Assembly: GCA_026003755.1 (NCBI GenBank) | Contig: BPHV01000001.1 | Location: 310,001 to 374,000, forward strand | DNA: 64,000 nt | DNA from: Candidatus Roseilinea sp. | Lineage (GTDB): Bacteria > Chloroflexota > Anaerolineae > J036 > Brachytrichaceae | Direction: 5' to 3' | Shown here: one piece after another, positions 36,000 through 45,208 of the stretch | Position numbering within the stretch: position 1 is the first letter of the stretch | Layout: each line of letters starts with the position of its first letter | Notes under the pieces: model-generated | The model's input: the letters and a program-made list of their open reading frames with translations, nothing else | The model's database searches: none | What the model was told of the DNA's origin: nothing | Position numbers and translations under genes: made by a program

Positions 36000-36393
36000 T
36001 GGAGATGCCGGGAATCGAACCCGGGTCCGAAATGCGCCTGCCGCGAGTGACTACGAGCGTAGTTGCCGTTTTAATCTCGCGCCCGGCATCCCCGGCAACG
36101 GGGTTATCCAGACGCCAGTTCGTTGATTCGGCGATCAGCCCGCGTTAGCTCACCTACGAACCTCGGTGAAACGCGCGCCGGCTTTATCACACCGTTACGC
36201 CCCCCACCGGCGCGAGGAGACGAACGATGCCGCAGACGCTATGCTGCGGATGCAGCCCTTTGGCTTACGCAGCCATCGGGACGGCATTCCAGTTGATCTT
36301 CTTCGCACTTACTGTGCTGCGCGCTGTTTAACGAGAGTCGCTTCTCGGCTCGCCACTCGGACACGACACAATCCGTCGAAACCTGTCATCCCC
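36000..36393 (-). ncRNA. ssrA: Transfer-messenger RNA (tmRNA)
   Basis: The tRNA-like ends pair: 5' GGGGATG (36393-36387) with 3' CATCTCC (36007-36001), discriminator A at 36000, and the CCA is not encoded. The T-arm reads GGACCCGGGTTCGATTCCCG, and GACAGGTTTCGACGG follows the 5' end, as is typical of ssrA. The tag frame lies at 36306-36265. tmRNA frees ribosomes stalled on broken messages and tags the product for proteolysis. Length is about 394 nt. Confidence 0.93.
36265..36306 (-). other. tmRNA proteolysis-tag reading frame
   Basis: The resume codon is probably GCG at 36306, giving the 13-residue tag AKKINWNAVPMAA and then TAA. The terminal Ala-Ala fits recognition by ClpXP-type proteases. 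The middle is unlike the common ANDENYALAA tag. Confidence 0.7.
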
Positions 36394-36406
36394 GTGTGCG
36401 CCCAAG

Positions 36407-36412
36407 ATTATA
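36407..36412 (-). promoter_or_regulatory. tmRNA promoter -10 box
   Basis: A perfect TATAAT on the minus strand (36412-36407) lies 13 nt before the mature 5' end. This leaves a short 5' leader that RNase P would remove. The divergent gene at 36454 has its own TACAAT at 36427-36432. Confidence 0.6.
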
Positions 36413-36453
36413 CCGTAGGGTTGCTTTACAATATACCCAGTGAATAAGCCGAC

Positions 36454-37314
36454 ATGAACAAGGCCGAGATGACCCAACGCCTGGAGCGCGCCTTCCCAAC
36501 AGAGCAGGCCGGCGTGCTGGCCGAGGTGATTTATGACGCCTATGACGCGCTGGTCAAGGCTAGCGACTTCAGCGAGTTGAAAGCGACGGTCACCGAGCTG
36601 GTCGAGGCGCAGAAGCGCACCGAGCAGCGCGTCGCCGAGTTGGCCGAGGCGCAGAAGCGCACCGAGCAGCGCGTCGCCGAGTTGGCCGAGGCGCAGAAGC
36701 ACACCGACCAGCGCGTCGCCGAGTTGGCCGAGGCACAGAAGCACACCGACCAGCGCGTCGCCGAGTTGGCCGAGGCGCAGAAGCACACCGACCAGCGCGT
36801 CGCCGAGTTGGCCGAGGCGCAGAAGCACACCGACCAGCGCGTCGCCGAGTTGGCCGAGGCGCAGCGACAAACTTCGGATCAGCTCCGCGACTTGATCGGG
36901 ATTGTGCGAGGGCTGGCTACTGAAGTCGGTAGCCTTTCGCGCACCATGAGTTATTCCCTCGAAAACGAGGCCTATCGCCTGTTGCCCGATTTGCTCAGGC
37001 GAAATTTCGGCCTTGAGATCGAGCAGAAGATCGTGCGCACCGAGATCAACGGCGAAGAGATCAATCTGTTCGGCCGGGCGCGCCGGAACGGCCAGACCGT
37101 GCTGATCGTCGGCGAGTCGAAGCTCCGGCTGGATATGCGTTCTGACGAGCGGCAGGAAGTGTTTGAGCAGCTCAAACGCAAAGTGGCAGCCGTGCGCGAG
37201 GCCTACCCGGGCCAGGAAATCATGCCGGTGCTGATCACGCACTATGCGCGGCCGGCCTTCCTGCAAGAGGCGCAGGCGCGCGGCGTGCATGTGTTTCAGA
37301 GCTTCGAGTGGTAA
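36454..37314 (+). CDS. Coiled-coil protein with C-terminal PD-(D/E)XK-like domain
   Basis: 286 residues. An N-terminal helix leads into a heptad coiled coil made of 14-residue units [14 protein letters not shown] (about residues 46-145). The second half (about 175-286) has an alpha-beta pattern with [23 protein letters not shown], where the Glu-Ser-Lys fits the ExK end of a PD-(D/E)XK nuclease-like core, and ends [15 protein letters not shown]. Related proteins are common in Chloroflexota and cyanobacteria (DUF3782-like) without known function. TACAAT is 21 nt upstream of the ATG. Confidence 0.7.
   Translation: MNKAEMTQRLERAFPTEQAGVLAEVIYDAYDALVKASDFSELKATVTELVEAQKRTEQRVAELAEAQKRTEQRVAELAEAQKHTDQRVAELAEAQKHTDQRVAELAEAQKHTDQRVAELAEAQKHTDQRVAELAEAQRQTSDQLRDLIGIVRGLATEVGSLSRTMSYSLENEAYRLLPDLLRRNFGLEIEQKIVRTEINGEEINLFGRARRNGQTVLIVGESKLRLDMRSDERQEVFEQLKRKVAAVREAYPGQEIMPVLITHYARPAFLQEAQARGVHVFQSFEW
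36631..36840 (+). repeat. Five 42-bp tandem repeats encoding coiled-coil units
   Basis: Units start at 36631, 36673, 36715, 36757 and 36799, are nearly identical, and degenerate copies flank them. Each encodes 14 residues, two heptads, so gain or loss of a unit keeps frame and coiled-coil register. Confidence 0.9.
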
Positions 37315-37316
37315 GG

Positions 37317-37982
37317 ATGAGCGTTCCTCGCAAACAACTACCACTACCACGCGTCACGGGGCCGATTGCACTTGTGCTAACGCTAACGCTTGTGGAGGGA
37401 TCGCTTGCCGTCGCGCAGCCTGGCGAGTCGCTTGCCCGCATCATCACACCGGTGCGCGACCAGACGTTGCGCGGCAGCGTGACCATCCAAGGCAGCGCCA
37501 CTTCGCCGGTCTTCTTGCGCTACGAGCTGGCTTACGCTCAGGAGCCAGACCTAGCCAACTGGATCGTGATCGGCGGCGGGGTGCAGCCAGTGCCATCGGG
37601 CATGCTGGGCGCATGGAACACCCGTCCACTGCCCGACGGCAAATACGCGCTGCGCCTGCAGGTCTTCGGCGCAGATGGCAGCCTGAACGAGGCGATCGTG
37701 CGCAACCTTACCCTGGCGAATGCGACTGCCGAACCTACGCCGGCGGCCTCGGCCGTGATCACCGACGCGGCTGGGCCAGGCGTCATTGCTGAAGTGCAAA
37801 CTGCGCGCGACCTGTTGCAAGTGGCTATCGCCACCGCCGCACAATTGCCGGATGCCTTCGCGCGCGGCGCGCGCCTGGCCATCCTCGGCTTCCTCGCCTT
37901 CGGCGCCTATTTGGCGCTGAAGAAAGTCGTGCTGTTCGCCCTCCAACGCCTGACGCACCAACCGGTGGACTACGGCAAATAG
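37317..37982 (+). CDS. Secreted, C-terminally membrane-anchored protein of unknown function
   Basis: 221 residues. An N-terminal signal segment (ITGPIALVLTLTLVEGSLAVA-like, start near residue 14) precedes an Ig-like beta domain: IITPVRDQTLRGSVTIQGSA, FLRYELAYAQEPDLANW and LPDGKYALRLQVFGADG. A second hydrophobic segment (LAILGFLAFGAYLALKKVVLF) lies near the C-terminus. The beta domain resembles modules found next to penicillin-binding-like or sortase-related proteins, but no firm family is recognised. It starts 2 bp after the preceding stop and ends 18 bp before pth, so the three genes form a likely operon. Confidence 0.6.
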   Translation: MSVPRKQLPLPRVTGPIALVLTLTLVEGSLAVAQPGESLARIITPVRDQTLRGSVTIQGSATSPVFLRYELAYAQEPDLANWIVIGGGVQPVPSGMLGAWNTRPLPDGKYALRLQVFGADGSLNEAIVRNLTLANATAEPTPAASAVITDAAGPGVIAEVQTARDLLQVAIATAAQLPDAFARGARLAILGFLAFGAYLALKKVVLFALQRLTHQPVDYGK

Positions 37983-38000
37983 CCCCGGCCGAAGCCAATC

Positions 38001-38588
38001 ATGGACGAACGTCGTCGCATCATCGTCGGCCTGGGCAACCCCGGCAAGCAGTATGCCAACAACCGCCACAATGCCGGCTTCATGGTCGTAGACCGGCTGG
38101 CCGAACGGCACGGCTTGAAATTCACGCGGATGATGCACAAGGGCATCGTCGCGCTGGGCGAGATCGAAGGGCACAAGGTGGCGCTGGTGAAGCCGCAGAC
38201 GTTCATGAACCTGAGCGGCGAATCGGTCGCGCCCATCGTTCAGTTCTACAAGTCTGAACCGAGCGACTTACTGGTGGTGTATGACGAACTCGACTTGCCG
38301 GCGGGCCAACTGCGCATGCGACCCAAGGGCGGCTCCGGCGGCCACAACGGTATGAAGTCCGTCATCGCCCGTCTCGGCAGTGAAGACTTTCCCCGCCTGC
38401 GCATCGGCGTAGGCCGGCCCCCGGGCCGCCGCGACCCGAAAGACTTTTTGCTGGACGACTTCACGCGCGACGAATTGACCGCGCTCGAACCCGCCTTCGA
38501 CCGCGCTGTCGAAGGCATCCGGCGCTGGCTCCGCGATGGGATTGACAACGCCATGAACTTCGTGAACAAGCCATCTGACGTTGGGTAG
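38001..38588 (+). CDS. pth: Peptidyl-tRNA hydrolase
   Basis: 195 residues, full length. It releases peptides from prematurely dropped peptidyl-tRNA. Family motifs: IVGLGNPGKQYANNRHNAGF with the catalytic His, KPQTFMNLSGESV, VVYDELDLPAG with its Asp, and GGSGGHNGMKSVI. All key residues are present. It is the last gene of the run that starts at 36454. Confidence 0.95.
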   Translation: MDERRRIIVGLGNPGKQYANNRHNAGFMVVDRLAERHGLKFTRMMHKGIVALGEIEGHKVALVKPQTFMNLSGESVAPIVQFYKSEPSDLLVVYDELDLPAGQLRMRPKGGSGGHNGMKSVIARLGSEDFPRLRIGVGRPPGRRDPKDFLLDDFTRDELTALEPAFDRAVEGIRRWLRDGIDNAMNFVNKPSDVG

Positions 38589-38783
38589 AGACGCGCCAGG
38601 GTTTACGCATCAGAAGTTGCTCAGTTGAAAACCTGCCGATGCGAGGACGCACACAGCGGTGCGCGTTGTAGATTAAAAGACTTGACACGACCTTCGCAAT
38701 TATGGCAAAGTGCGCGCAGCGCAAATTGACGCCTGATAATTAGCAAAGGACTAACGCACACTGCTAAGAATGCAGGGGGAAAG

Positions 38784-39689
38784 ATGAGCAGAAGAATTCT
38801 GATTGTTCTGCCTGGAATTCTCTCGTTGGCCTGCAGCTTTACCGTCAACCTTCCCTCTCCTGCTGAGCCAGCGCTTCCCACTGGGACGCCTGCGCCGGCC
38901 CAATCAACGCCGCTATCTTCTGGCGCAGCAGTCCTGCCAACTGCAACGATTGCGCTTGAACCGACGGCGGCACCTTCTTCGGCGGCATTGCCTGCACCGA
39001 ATGTGACCTGCAACGAGATCGCCCTGTACCTGGAGTCCTCGCTGGGCAGCGCCTTCTCGTGCGACACGAAAGCGGCATCCGAAGGGCCTGATGTCTACCC
39101 CGAACACACCCTGCTCACCCTGAAGGGGTACCCGCTGAGCGGCGACGCTCTCGACCAGCCAGTAGTGCACGCTTTCCCGATCGCGGCGTATCAATCTCTC
39201 GCCGAAGCAGCGACAGAGCGCTTGAACACGTTGCAAAACCTGTTGGCAAGTGAAAGCGTTCCCGTGTATGCGTTTGGGGCTTCATTGGAAGGCTTGCCTT
39301 TCCTGCCCCTTTACAACGCCGGCCAGGTCTTTTACGCCCAATATCAGAAATTGCCCTTTCAGAATGGGAAGGGCATTCGCTATCTGACCGCTTTTGCTCA
39401 GGATGTGTTCCCTGTAAGCAATAGGCAGTTGCTGTATACCTACCAGGGGATCACGCAAGATGGGAAGTACTGGGTTGCAGTGATTTTGCCCGTCAGGCAT
39501 CCACTTTTGCCGGACGATGTCGCTGCCGAGAATCTTCCCGGTGGTCTCTCCTGGGAGCAGTTCGAAGCCAACTATCCCGCTTACATCAATCAAATCGCTG
39601 CGATGCTGAATGCCCAGCCCGCAAATTCGTTTGTCCCATCGCTGGAGGCGCTAGATTCGTTGGTGACGCGCATGCAGATTTCGCCGTGA
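38784..39689 (+). CDS. Predicted lipoprotein of unknown function
   Basis: 301 residues. The signal MSRRILIVLPGILSLAC has a lipobox with Cys17, followed by a Pro/Thr/Ala-rich linker and a folded part (about 70-301) with no recognised domain. Tyr and Phe are frequent near YAQYQKLPF and RYLTAFAQDVF. Codon use is less GC-biased than in the neighbours. GGGGGAAAG precedes the ATG. A TTGACA at 38682-38687 may be the -35 of its promoter, but the -10 is weak. A small hairpin (39694-39709, GCCAGG/CCTGGC) follows the stop. Confidence 0.6.
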   Translation: MSRRILIVLPGILSLACSFTVNLPSPAEPALPTGTPAPAQSTPLSSGAAVLPTATIALEPTAAPSSAALPAPNVTCNEIALYLESSLGSAFSCDTKAASEGPDVYPEHTLLTLKGYPLSGDALDQPVVHAFPIAAYQSLAEAATERLNTLQNLLASESVPVYAFGASLEGLPFLPLYNAGQVFYAQYQKLPFQNGKGIRYLTAFAQDVFPVSNRQLLYTYQGITQDGKYWVAVILPVRHPLLPDDVAAENLPGGLSWEQFEANYPAYINQIAAMLNAQPANSFVPSLEALDSLVTRMQISP

Positions 39690-40245
39690 GCAGGCCAGGC
39701 TCGCCTGGCAAGAGGCGTTGCAGCGGAATGGCACCCACAGCGCGGCCGATCGGACAGCCATGACGGCATGGCACCGTGAGGCGTTGCGCGCAGTTGCTGT
39801 AATGGCCGTTGCGCGTGGCCACAGCGGACAACTGTTGCCATGTAAACACAGGTTGCAGGACCGCGGCGGGTGCCAACAAGCCCAGCATCGTTGCTCTAGC
39901 GCTTCGACAAGTGCCATCCGCGGCTGCCGGAGAAGCACGACGTGTAGAAGAATAGCCACCTGCGTTTGAGCGCTCCCGTTACGGTGCACCGTCCGCTTCT
40001 TCCGCCGATTGGGGTTCGGCACAGCACAAGGCGCTATATTGGCTCCCTATCGCGCGCGAAGAGAAAGGCTGCCTACGAACGTCGTCAATATCATCGGGCT
40101 CGCGGTGATTATCCCCTTGTGTGATGCGTAAGCCATGAGGGATGCACTGTTGAGAGTTGCGCGTACGCCACACATACAAGACAATTCGGAGCATATCCGC
40201 GACGATATTCTTGTGTCATCCAATTTCAACCGAGGAGGATCAAGT
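39690..40245. other. 556-bp gap without a convincing gene
   Basis: Open frames in both strands are short, mutually overlapping and lack Shine-Dalgarno sites or familiar protein motifs. The only structure seen is the hairpin just after the lipoprotein stop. Near 40150-40185 TTGCGC and GACAAT with 17 nt between them could be the promoter of the BMP transporter operon. No riboswitch was recognised. Confidence 0.5.
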
Positions 40246-41484
40246 ATGAAGACCAATCACCACAAACTCCACAAAAGCCTGGCGGCGTTGCTGCTGATTG
40301 GCGCTTTGGCGAGCGCATGCGCTGCGCCACCCCCATCCGCTGCGCCAGCGCAACCCGCCGCGCCGGCTGCCGGCGAACCCTTCATCGTCGGCATGGTCAT
40401 CGTCGGCCCGATGAACGACAAGGGCTGGAACGAGGCCCACGTCGAGGGCACCAAGTACGTGATGGAGAAGATGCCCAACGTCAAGTTCGAATATGTGGAC
40501 AAGGTCAACCCCGCTGACCGGCCCAACGTTAAGGGCTCGCAGGTAGCCGATGAGCTGATTGCCAAAGGCGCCAAGGTCGTCATCTTCAACTCGGACGACT
40601 TCAAGGACGACGCCCTAGAGACGGCCAAAAAGCATCCTAATGTCGTCGTGATCCACGCTTCGGGCGACTATGCGTGGAAGGAGGGTAAGAACTACAAGGA
40701 TCAGCCCAACCTCGGCAACTTGATGTCGAAGATGGAGCCCGGTTGGATGATCGCCGGCTGCGCCTCGGCGCTGGGCAGCGAGAACGGCAAGATCGGCACG
40801 GTCGGCCCGCTGATCAACGAGGAGACGCGCCGCTACGCCAGCGCCGCCTACCTGGGCGCGAAGTATTGCTGGGAGAATTACAAGAAGCGCGATCCAAAGG
40901 AGCTTCAGTTCAAGATTACGTGGATCGGCTTCTGGTTCAACATCCCCGGCGTCACGCTCGACCCGACGAAAGTCGCCGACGACTTCTACAACGGCGGCTT
41001 CGACGTGGTGATGAGCGCGATAGACACGCCGGAAGTCGCCGTGCAAGGCAAGAAAGCCGCCGAGGCCGGCAAGCGGGTGAAGTACCACCACTACGACTAC
41101 AAGGGCGGCTGCGATCTTGCGCCGGACATCTGCCTGGGCGTGCACTATTACAACTGGGGGCCGGGCTACCTGAAGATCATCCAAGAGGCCATGGCCGGCA
41201 CCTACAAGGGCACGTGGACTTGGGCCGAAGCCGATTGGAAGGACCTGAACAACCCCGACACTTCGGCGTTCGGCTACATTAAGGGCAAGGCGCTGGGCGC
41301 GGAGAACGAAAAGCTCCTCGATGAGTTCATCAAGGGCTTGGGCGACGGCAGCATCGATCTATGGAAAGGCCCGCTGAACTTCCAGGATGGCACCGTCTTC
41401 CTGAAAGACGGCGAGCGCGCCACCGACCAGCAGATCTGGTATCTGCCACAACTGTTGGAGGGCATGGAAGGGCCAAGCCAATAG
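40246..41484 (+). CDS. BMP-family substrate-binding lipoprotein of a nucleoside-type ABC transporter
   Basis: 412 residues. GAGGAGG lies 7 nt before the ATG. The lipobox LASAC gives lipidated Cys25. The mature part is a BMP/PnrA-like periplasmic-binding protein: FIVGMVIVGPMNDKGWNEAH, ADELIAKGAKVVIFNSDDF, VVVIHASGDYAW, ASALGSENGKIGTVGPL and a long C-terminal lobe. BMP proteins bind nucleosides or related compounds. The three following genes supply ATPase and two permeases, making a complete importer. Confidence 0.88.
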   Translation: MKTNHHKLHKSLAALLLIGALASACAAPPPSAAPAQPAAPAAGEPFIVGMVIVGPMNDKGWNEAHVEGTKYVMEKMPNVKFEYVDKVNPADRPNVKGSQVADELIAKGAKVVIFNSDDFKDDALETAKKHPNVVVIHASGDYAWKEGKNYKDQPNLGNLMSKMEPGWMIAGCASALGSENGKIGTVGPLINEETRRYASAAYLGAKYCWENYKKRDPKELQFKITWIGFWFNIPGVTLDPTKVADDFYNGGFDVVMSAIDTPEVAVQGKKAAEAGKRVKYHHYDYKGGCDLAPDICLGVHYYNWGPGYLKIIQEAMAGTYKGTWTWAEADWKDLNNPDTSAFGYIKGKALGAENEKLLDEFIKGLGDGSIDLWKGPLNFQDGTVFLKDGERATDQQIWYLPQLLEGMEGPSQ

Positions 41485-41563
41485 GGCTATCACTTTTGCT
41501 GGCCGGTGCGTCCGCCACGATGCGCGCATCGGCCATGCATGCACGCGCGAACAACGCTCAGCA

Positions 41564-43078
41564 GTGAACGTCGAACTGCGCCACATCCACAAGCACTTCG
41601 GCAGCGTCCACGCCAATGACGATGTCTCGCTCACGGTCGCGGCCGGGACGATCCACGGGCTGCTGGGCGAGAACGGCGCCGGCAAGAGCACGCTGGTCAA
41701 AATCCTCAGCGGCTTCATCACCCGCGACAGCGGTGAGATCGTGCTCGGCGGACAGCCGGCGCACATTCAGTCGCCGGCCGATGCGCTGCGCTACGGCATC
41801 GGCATGTTGCATCAAGACCCGCTGGACTTTCCGCCGCTCACTGTGATCGAGAATTTCATGGCCGGCTCGCCGGCGACGCCGGCGCTGCTGAACGCGCGCG
41901 CCGCCGAGCGAAACTTCCGCGCCTTGTGTCGCCAGTTCCATTTCGACCTCGACCCACACGCGCGCGTGAGCGACCTGACCGTGGGCGAGCGCCAGCAACT
42001 GGAAATCGTGCGCCTATTGGCCAACGGCGCCAGCACCCTCATCCTCGACGAGCCGACCACCGGCATCTCAGCAACACAAAAAACGCTGCTCTTCGATGCG
42101 CTGCGCCAACTGGCGCAGGAGGGCAAATCCATCATCTTCGTCTCGCACAAGCTCGAAGACGTGGAAGCGCTGTGCGATTGCGTCACCGTGATGCGCCGGG
42201 GACGGGTGGTGGGCGAGCTGAACCTGCGCCCTTACCGCGCGAACGGTCAAGACGCGCACGGGTCAACCGATCAGCATTTTGAAGTCACGGCGCGCATCGT
42301 CGAGATGATGTTCGGCAAAGAGTTGGCCATGCCCGTCAAGCCGGCGACGCACCAGGACGACGTCATCCTCCGGTTGGATGGCCTCCTCTTGCGCAGCGAC
42401 CGGCTGGAGATGCGCATCGAACATTTGGCCGTGCGACGCGGCGAGGTGATCGGCATCGCCGGCCTGGAGGGCAGCGGACAGCAACTCTTCTTGCTGACTT
42501 GCGCCGGCCTCGAACATCCGGCCGCCGGTTCAATCCACGTTGACGGGCGCGACTTGACGCGCAAGCCCTACAGCGCATTTTTGAAGGCCGGCGTGTGTTA
42601 TCTACCCGCCGACCGGCTGCGCGAGGGGTTGATCAACGGCCTGAGCATCCAAGAGCACGTCGCGCTGCGCATGTCGAACAAGGGCATTTTCATTGATCGC
42701 GCGGCTGCGGCGCAGGAAGCCGAGCGCGCCATCGCCACGTTCAACATCCGCGGCCGGCCGGACACGGCCGTCGAGCGGCTCTCCGGCGGCAACCAGCAGC
42801 GCACCCAACTGGCGCTGATGCCCTCTCCGCTCAACGTGCTGCTCATGGAGCATCCCACGCGCGGCCTGGACATCGAATCCACGCTGTGGGTGTGGCAGCA
42901 GCTCATTGCACGCTGCAACCAAGGCACGGCGATCTTGTTCGCATCGTCCGACCTGGACGAGATCGTGCAATACAGCGACCGCGTCATCGTGTTCAGCGGC
43001 GGACGCATCTCGCCGCCGATCGCCGCCGCAGAGCTAACCGCCGACTCGCTAGGCCAGATGATCGGCGGCCGATTCTGA
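41564..43078 (+). CDS. ABC transporter ATPase (two-domain, BMP/sugar type)
   Basis: 504 residues with two ABC domains as in RbsA/YufO-type proteins. Domain 1 has Walker A GENGAGKST, signature LTVGERQQLEIVRLL and Walker B LILDEPTTG. Domain 2 has a degenerate Walker A (GLEGSGQQ, without the Lys), signature LSGGNQQRTQLAL and MEHPTRGLD. One working and one degenerate site is usual in this group. The start is GTG at 41564. It belongs to the operon 40246-45181. Confidence 0.88.
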   Translation: MNVELRHIHKHFGSVHANDDVSLTVAAGTIHGLLGENGAGKSTLVKILSGFITRDSGEIVLGGQPAHIQSPADALRYGIGMLHQDPLDFPPLTVIENFMAGSPATPALLNARAAERNFRALCRQFHFDLDPHARVSDLTVGERQQLEIVRLLANGASTLILDEPTTGISATQKTLLFDALRQLAQEGKSIIFVSHKLEDVEALCDCVTVMRRGRVVGELNLRPYRANGQDAHGSTDQHFEVTARIVEMMFGKELAMPVKPATHQDDVILRLDGLLLRSDRLEMRIEHLAVRRGEVIGIAGLEGSGQQLFLLTCAGLEHPAAGSIHVDGRDLTRKPYSAFLKAGVCYLPADRLREGLINGLSIQEHVALRMSNKGIFIDRAAAAQEAERAIATFNIRGRPDTAVERLSGGNQQRTQLALMPSPLNVLLMEHPTRGLDIESTLWVWQQLIARCNQGTAILFASSDLDEIVQYSDRVIVFSGGRISPPIAAAELTADSLGQMIGGRF

Positions 43079-43085
43079 TTCGTCC

Positions 43086-44195
43086 GTGAGAACTCTGATG
43101 GAAGGCACCGCAGCGCCCCAGACGATGAACCCGCCGGCGCCTATTGCCGGCCTGCCGCCGACCGTCTACCGCATCGGCGCATTCGTCATATCGCTTATCC
43201 TCGTTGCGCTGGTCATCTTCATCTCCGGCGCATCGCCCGCGACGGTAATCGGCCGCATGGTCGGCGGCGCGTTTGGCACCGCCGACCAGATCGGGCGCGT
43301 CATCGCCACGCTATCGCCTTTGCTGCTCTGCGCCGCCGGCCTGGTCTACACGTTCAACGCCGGCCTGTACAACCTGGGCGTTGAGGGACAGATCACCTTC
43401 GGCGCCATTGCGGCGACTTGGACGCTCCGCCTGCTGTATCCCGAAGGCGCGACGGCCAGCCTGCTGCCGCCGCCGGCGGCGATTGCGCTCGCCATCCTCG
43501 TCGGCGGCGTCGGCGGCATCGCTTGGGGGCTGCTAGCCGGCGCGCTGCACGTGTACGGCCGCATCAGTGAGATCTTCGCCGGACTCGGCCTGAACTTCGC
43601 CGCCACCGGCATCGCCATCTACCTGATCTTCGGCCCGTGGAAGCGGCCGGGCGTCGCCTCGCTCAGCGGCACCCAGCCGTTTGATGAGTCGCTGTGGCTG
43701 GGCACCTTCGGCAGAACCGAGGCCACGCCCGTGGCGCTGGCGCTGGGCTTGATTGCGCTCATCATCACCATCGTCGTCATGCGCAACACCTACTTCGGGC
43801 TGCGCCTGCGCGCAGTGGGTCGCAACCTGCGCGCAGCATACGTGTTGGGCGTGCCGGCGCGCCGCCAGTTGCTCAGCGCGTTCCTCATCTGCGGACTGTT
43901 CGCCGGCGTCGCCGGCGCGCTGCAGGTGGTGGGAGTGTTCCATCGGCTCATCCCCAACATCTCCAGCAATCTGGGCTTCTTGGGATTGCTGGTGGTGATG
44001 CTGGTGAACTTCGACCCGCTGTGGATCCTGCCGGTGGCGTTCTTCTTCAGCGCGCTGAACATCGGCAGCCTGCAACTGCCGCTCTCCCTGGGGTTGGAAT
44101 CTTCGCTTTCCGGCGTGATCCAGGGGTTGCTGGTGCTCTTTGCGCTGCTCGGCCGAGGCCTGGCGCAGAAATACGGCCGCAAGCCCGAAGGATGA
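43086..44195 (+). CDS. ABC transporter permease 1 (BMP/nucleoside type)
   Basis: 369 residues, about 8-10 membrane helices. Family marks are FNAGLYNLGVEGQITFGAIAA, RISEIFAGLGLNFAATGIAI and RAVGRNLRAAYVLGVPARR, the last being the coupling region that contacts the ATPase. It begins 7 bp after the ATPase gene (GTG at 43086, or ATG at 43098) and its stop overlaps the start of permease 2 by ATGA. Confidence 0.87.
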   Translation: MRTLMEGTAAPQTMNPPAPIAGLPPTVYRIGAFVISLILVALVIFISGASPATVIGRMVGGAFGTADQIGRVIATLSPLLLCAAGLVYTFNAGLYNLGVEGQITFGAIAATWTLRLLYPEGATASLLPPPAAIALAILVGGVGGIAWGLLAGALHVYGRISEIFAGLGLNFAATGIAIYLIFGPWKRPGVASLSGTQPFDESLWLGTFGRTEATPVALALGLIALIITIVVMRNTYFGLRLRAVGRNLRAAYVLGVPARRQLLSAFLICGLFAGVAGALQVVGVFHRLIPNISSNLGFLGLLVVMLVNFDPLWILPVAFFFSALNIGSLQLPLSLGLESSLSGVIQGLLVLFALLGRGLAQKYGRKPEG

Positions 44196-45181
44196 ACGCC
44201 ATGGAGTCCGGTCAACTGCTCATCATCCTTGCCACGGCCATCGCCTCTGCCACGCCGCTGGTGTTCGCGTGCATTGGCGAGACGCTCACCGAGCGCGCCG
44301 GCGTGATCAACCTCTCCGCCGAGGGCACGATCATGCTGTGCGCCATGGTCGGGTTCGTGGCTGCCAAGACCGCCGATAACGTATGGCTCGGCTTCCTGGC
44401 CGCGGCCATCGTCGGCGCGCTGATCGCGTTGGTGGTCGCCTATGGTGCCATCACGCTCAAACAATCACAAATCGCCATCGGCTTTGTGCTGGCGCTCTTG
44501 TGCAGCGACCTCTCCGCCTATCTGGGCAATCCCTACGTGCGCATCCCCGGCCCGACGGTGCCGCCGCGCTTTCCCATGCCTGTGTTGCAGGACATTCCGT
44601 TCATCGGGCCGCTGTTCTTCCGCGAGGGCGACATCCTGGTGTATGCCGGCTACGCGCTGATCGTCGTCGCCTGGTTCTATTTCTATCGCACGCGCGGCGG
44701 GCTGACGCTGCGGGCGATCGGCGAACAGCCGGCGGCTGCATTTGCGCGCGGGCACAACGTGATCGCGCTCCGCTATGCCTACACGCTGATCGGCGGCGCA
44801 CTGATGGGCATCGCCGGCGCGGCCTTCTCACTGGATTTCAAGGCCGGCTGGAGCTACCGCCACACCGCCGGCTATGGCTGGATCGCGCTGGCCATCGTCA
44901 TCTTCGGGGGATGGAATCCGCTGCGCGCTGCGCTGGGCGCGTATCTGTTCGGCGTGCTGCAATCGCTGGCCGGCGTCGCACAAAGCGCCATCCCAGATGT
45001 GCCGACGCAAGTGTTCACCGTTGCGCCGTTCGTGCTGATGATCCTGGCGCTCGTGCTCACTTCGGGCGACTGGCTGGACCGCCTGCTGAGCTACTTGCCG
45101 GTGAATGTGCGGCGCTCGCTCGCGCGCGCCATTCACACGGCGCCGCCGGCGGCGCTGGGCCGGCCGTTCGAGCAAGATTAG
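44192..45181 (+). CDS. ABC transporter permease 2 (BMP/nucleoside type)
   Basis: 329 residues. It has the second-permease marks PLVFACIGETLTERAGVINLS, AEGTIMLCAMVGFVAA, LTLRAIGEQPAAAFARG and YGWIALAIVIFGGWNPLRAA. Together with permease 1 it forms the heterodimeric channel. The start is fixed by the 4-bp ATGA overlap with permease 1. The gene converges with the NitT/TauT-type ATPase at 45209. Confidence 0.87.
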   Translation: MNAMESGQLLIILATAIASATPLVFACIGETLTERAGVINLSAEGTIMLCAMVGFVAAKTADNVWLGFLAAAIVGALIALVVAYGAITLKQSQIAIGFVLALLCSDLSAYLGNPYVRIPGPTVPPRFPMPVLQDIPFIGPLFFREGDILVYAGYALIVVAWFYFYRTRGGLTLRAIGEQPAAAFARGHNVIALRYAYTLIGGALMGIAGAAFSLDFKAGWSYRHTAGYGWIALAIVIFGGWNPLRAALGAYLFGVLQSLAGVAQSAIPDVPTQVFTVAPFVLMILALVLTSGDWLDRLLSYLPVNVRRSLARAIHTAPPAALGRPFEQD

Positions 45182-45208
45182 GACGCAGCAGCGCAGCGCG
45201 CCCCTGCC

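Noticed and set aside
36600-37350. Minus-strand frames with repeated [14 protein letters not shown] and [14 protein letters not shown]
   Set aside because: They are antisense readings of the 42-bp coiled-coil repeats at 36631-36840.
39586-40240. Small open frames between the lipoprotein and the BMP operon
   Set aside because: They overlap in several frames, lack ribosome sites and show no protein-like pattern.
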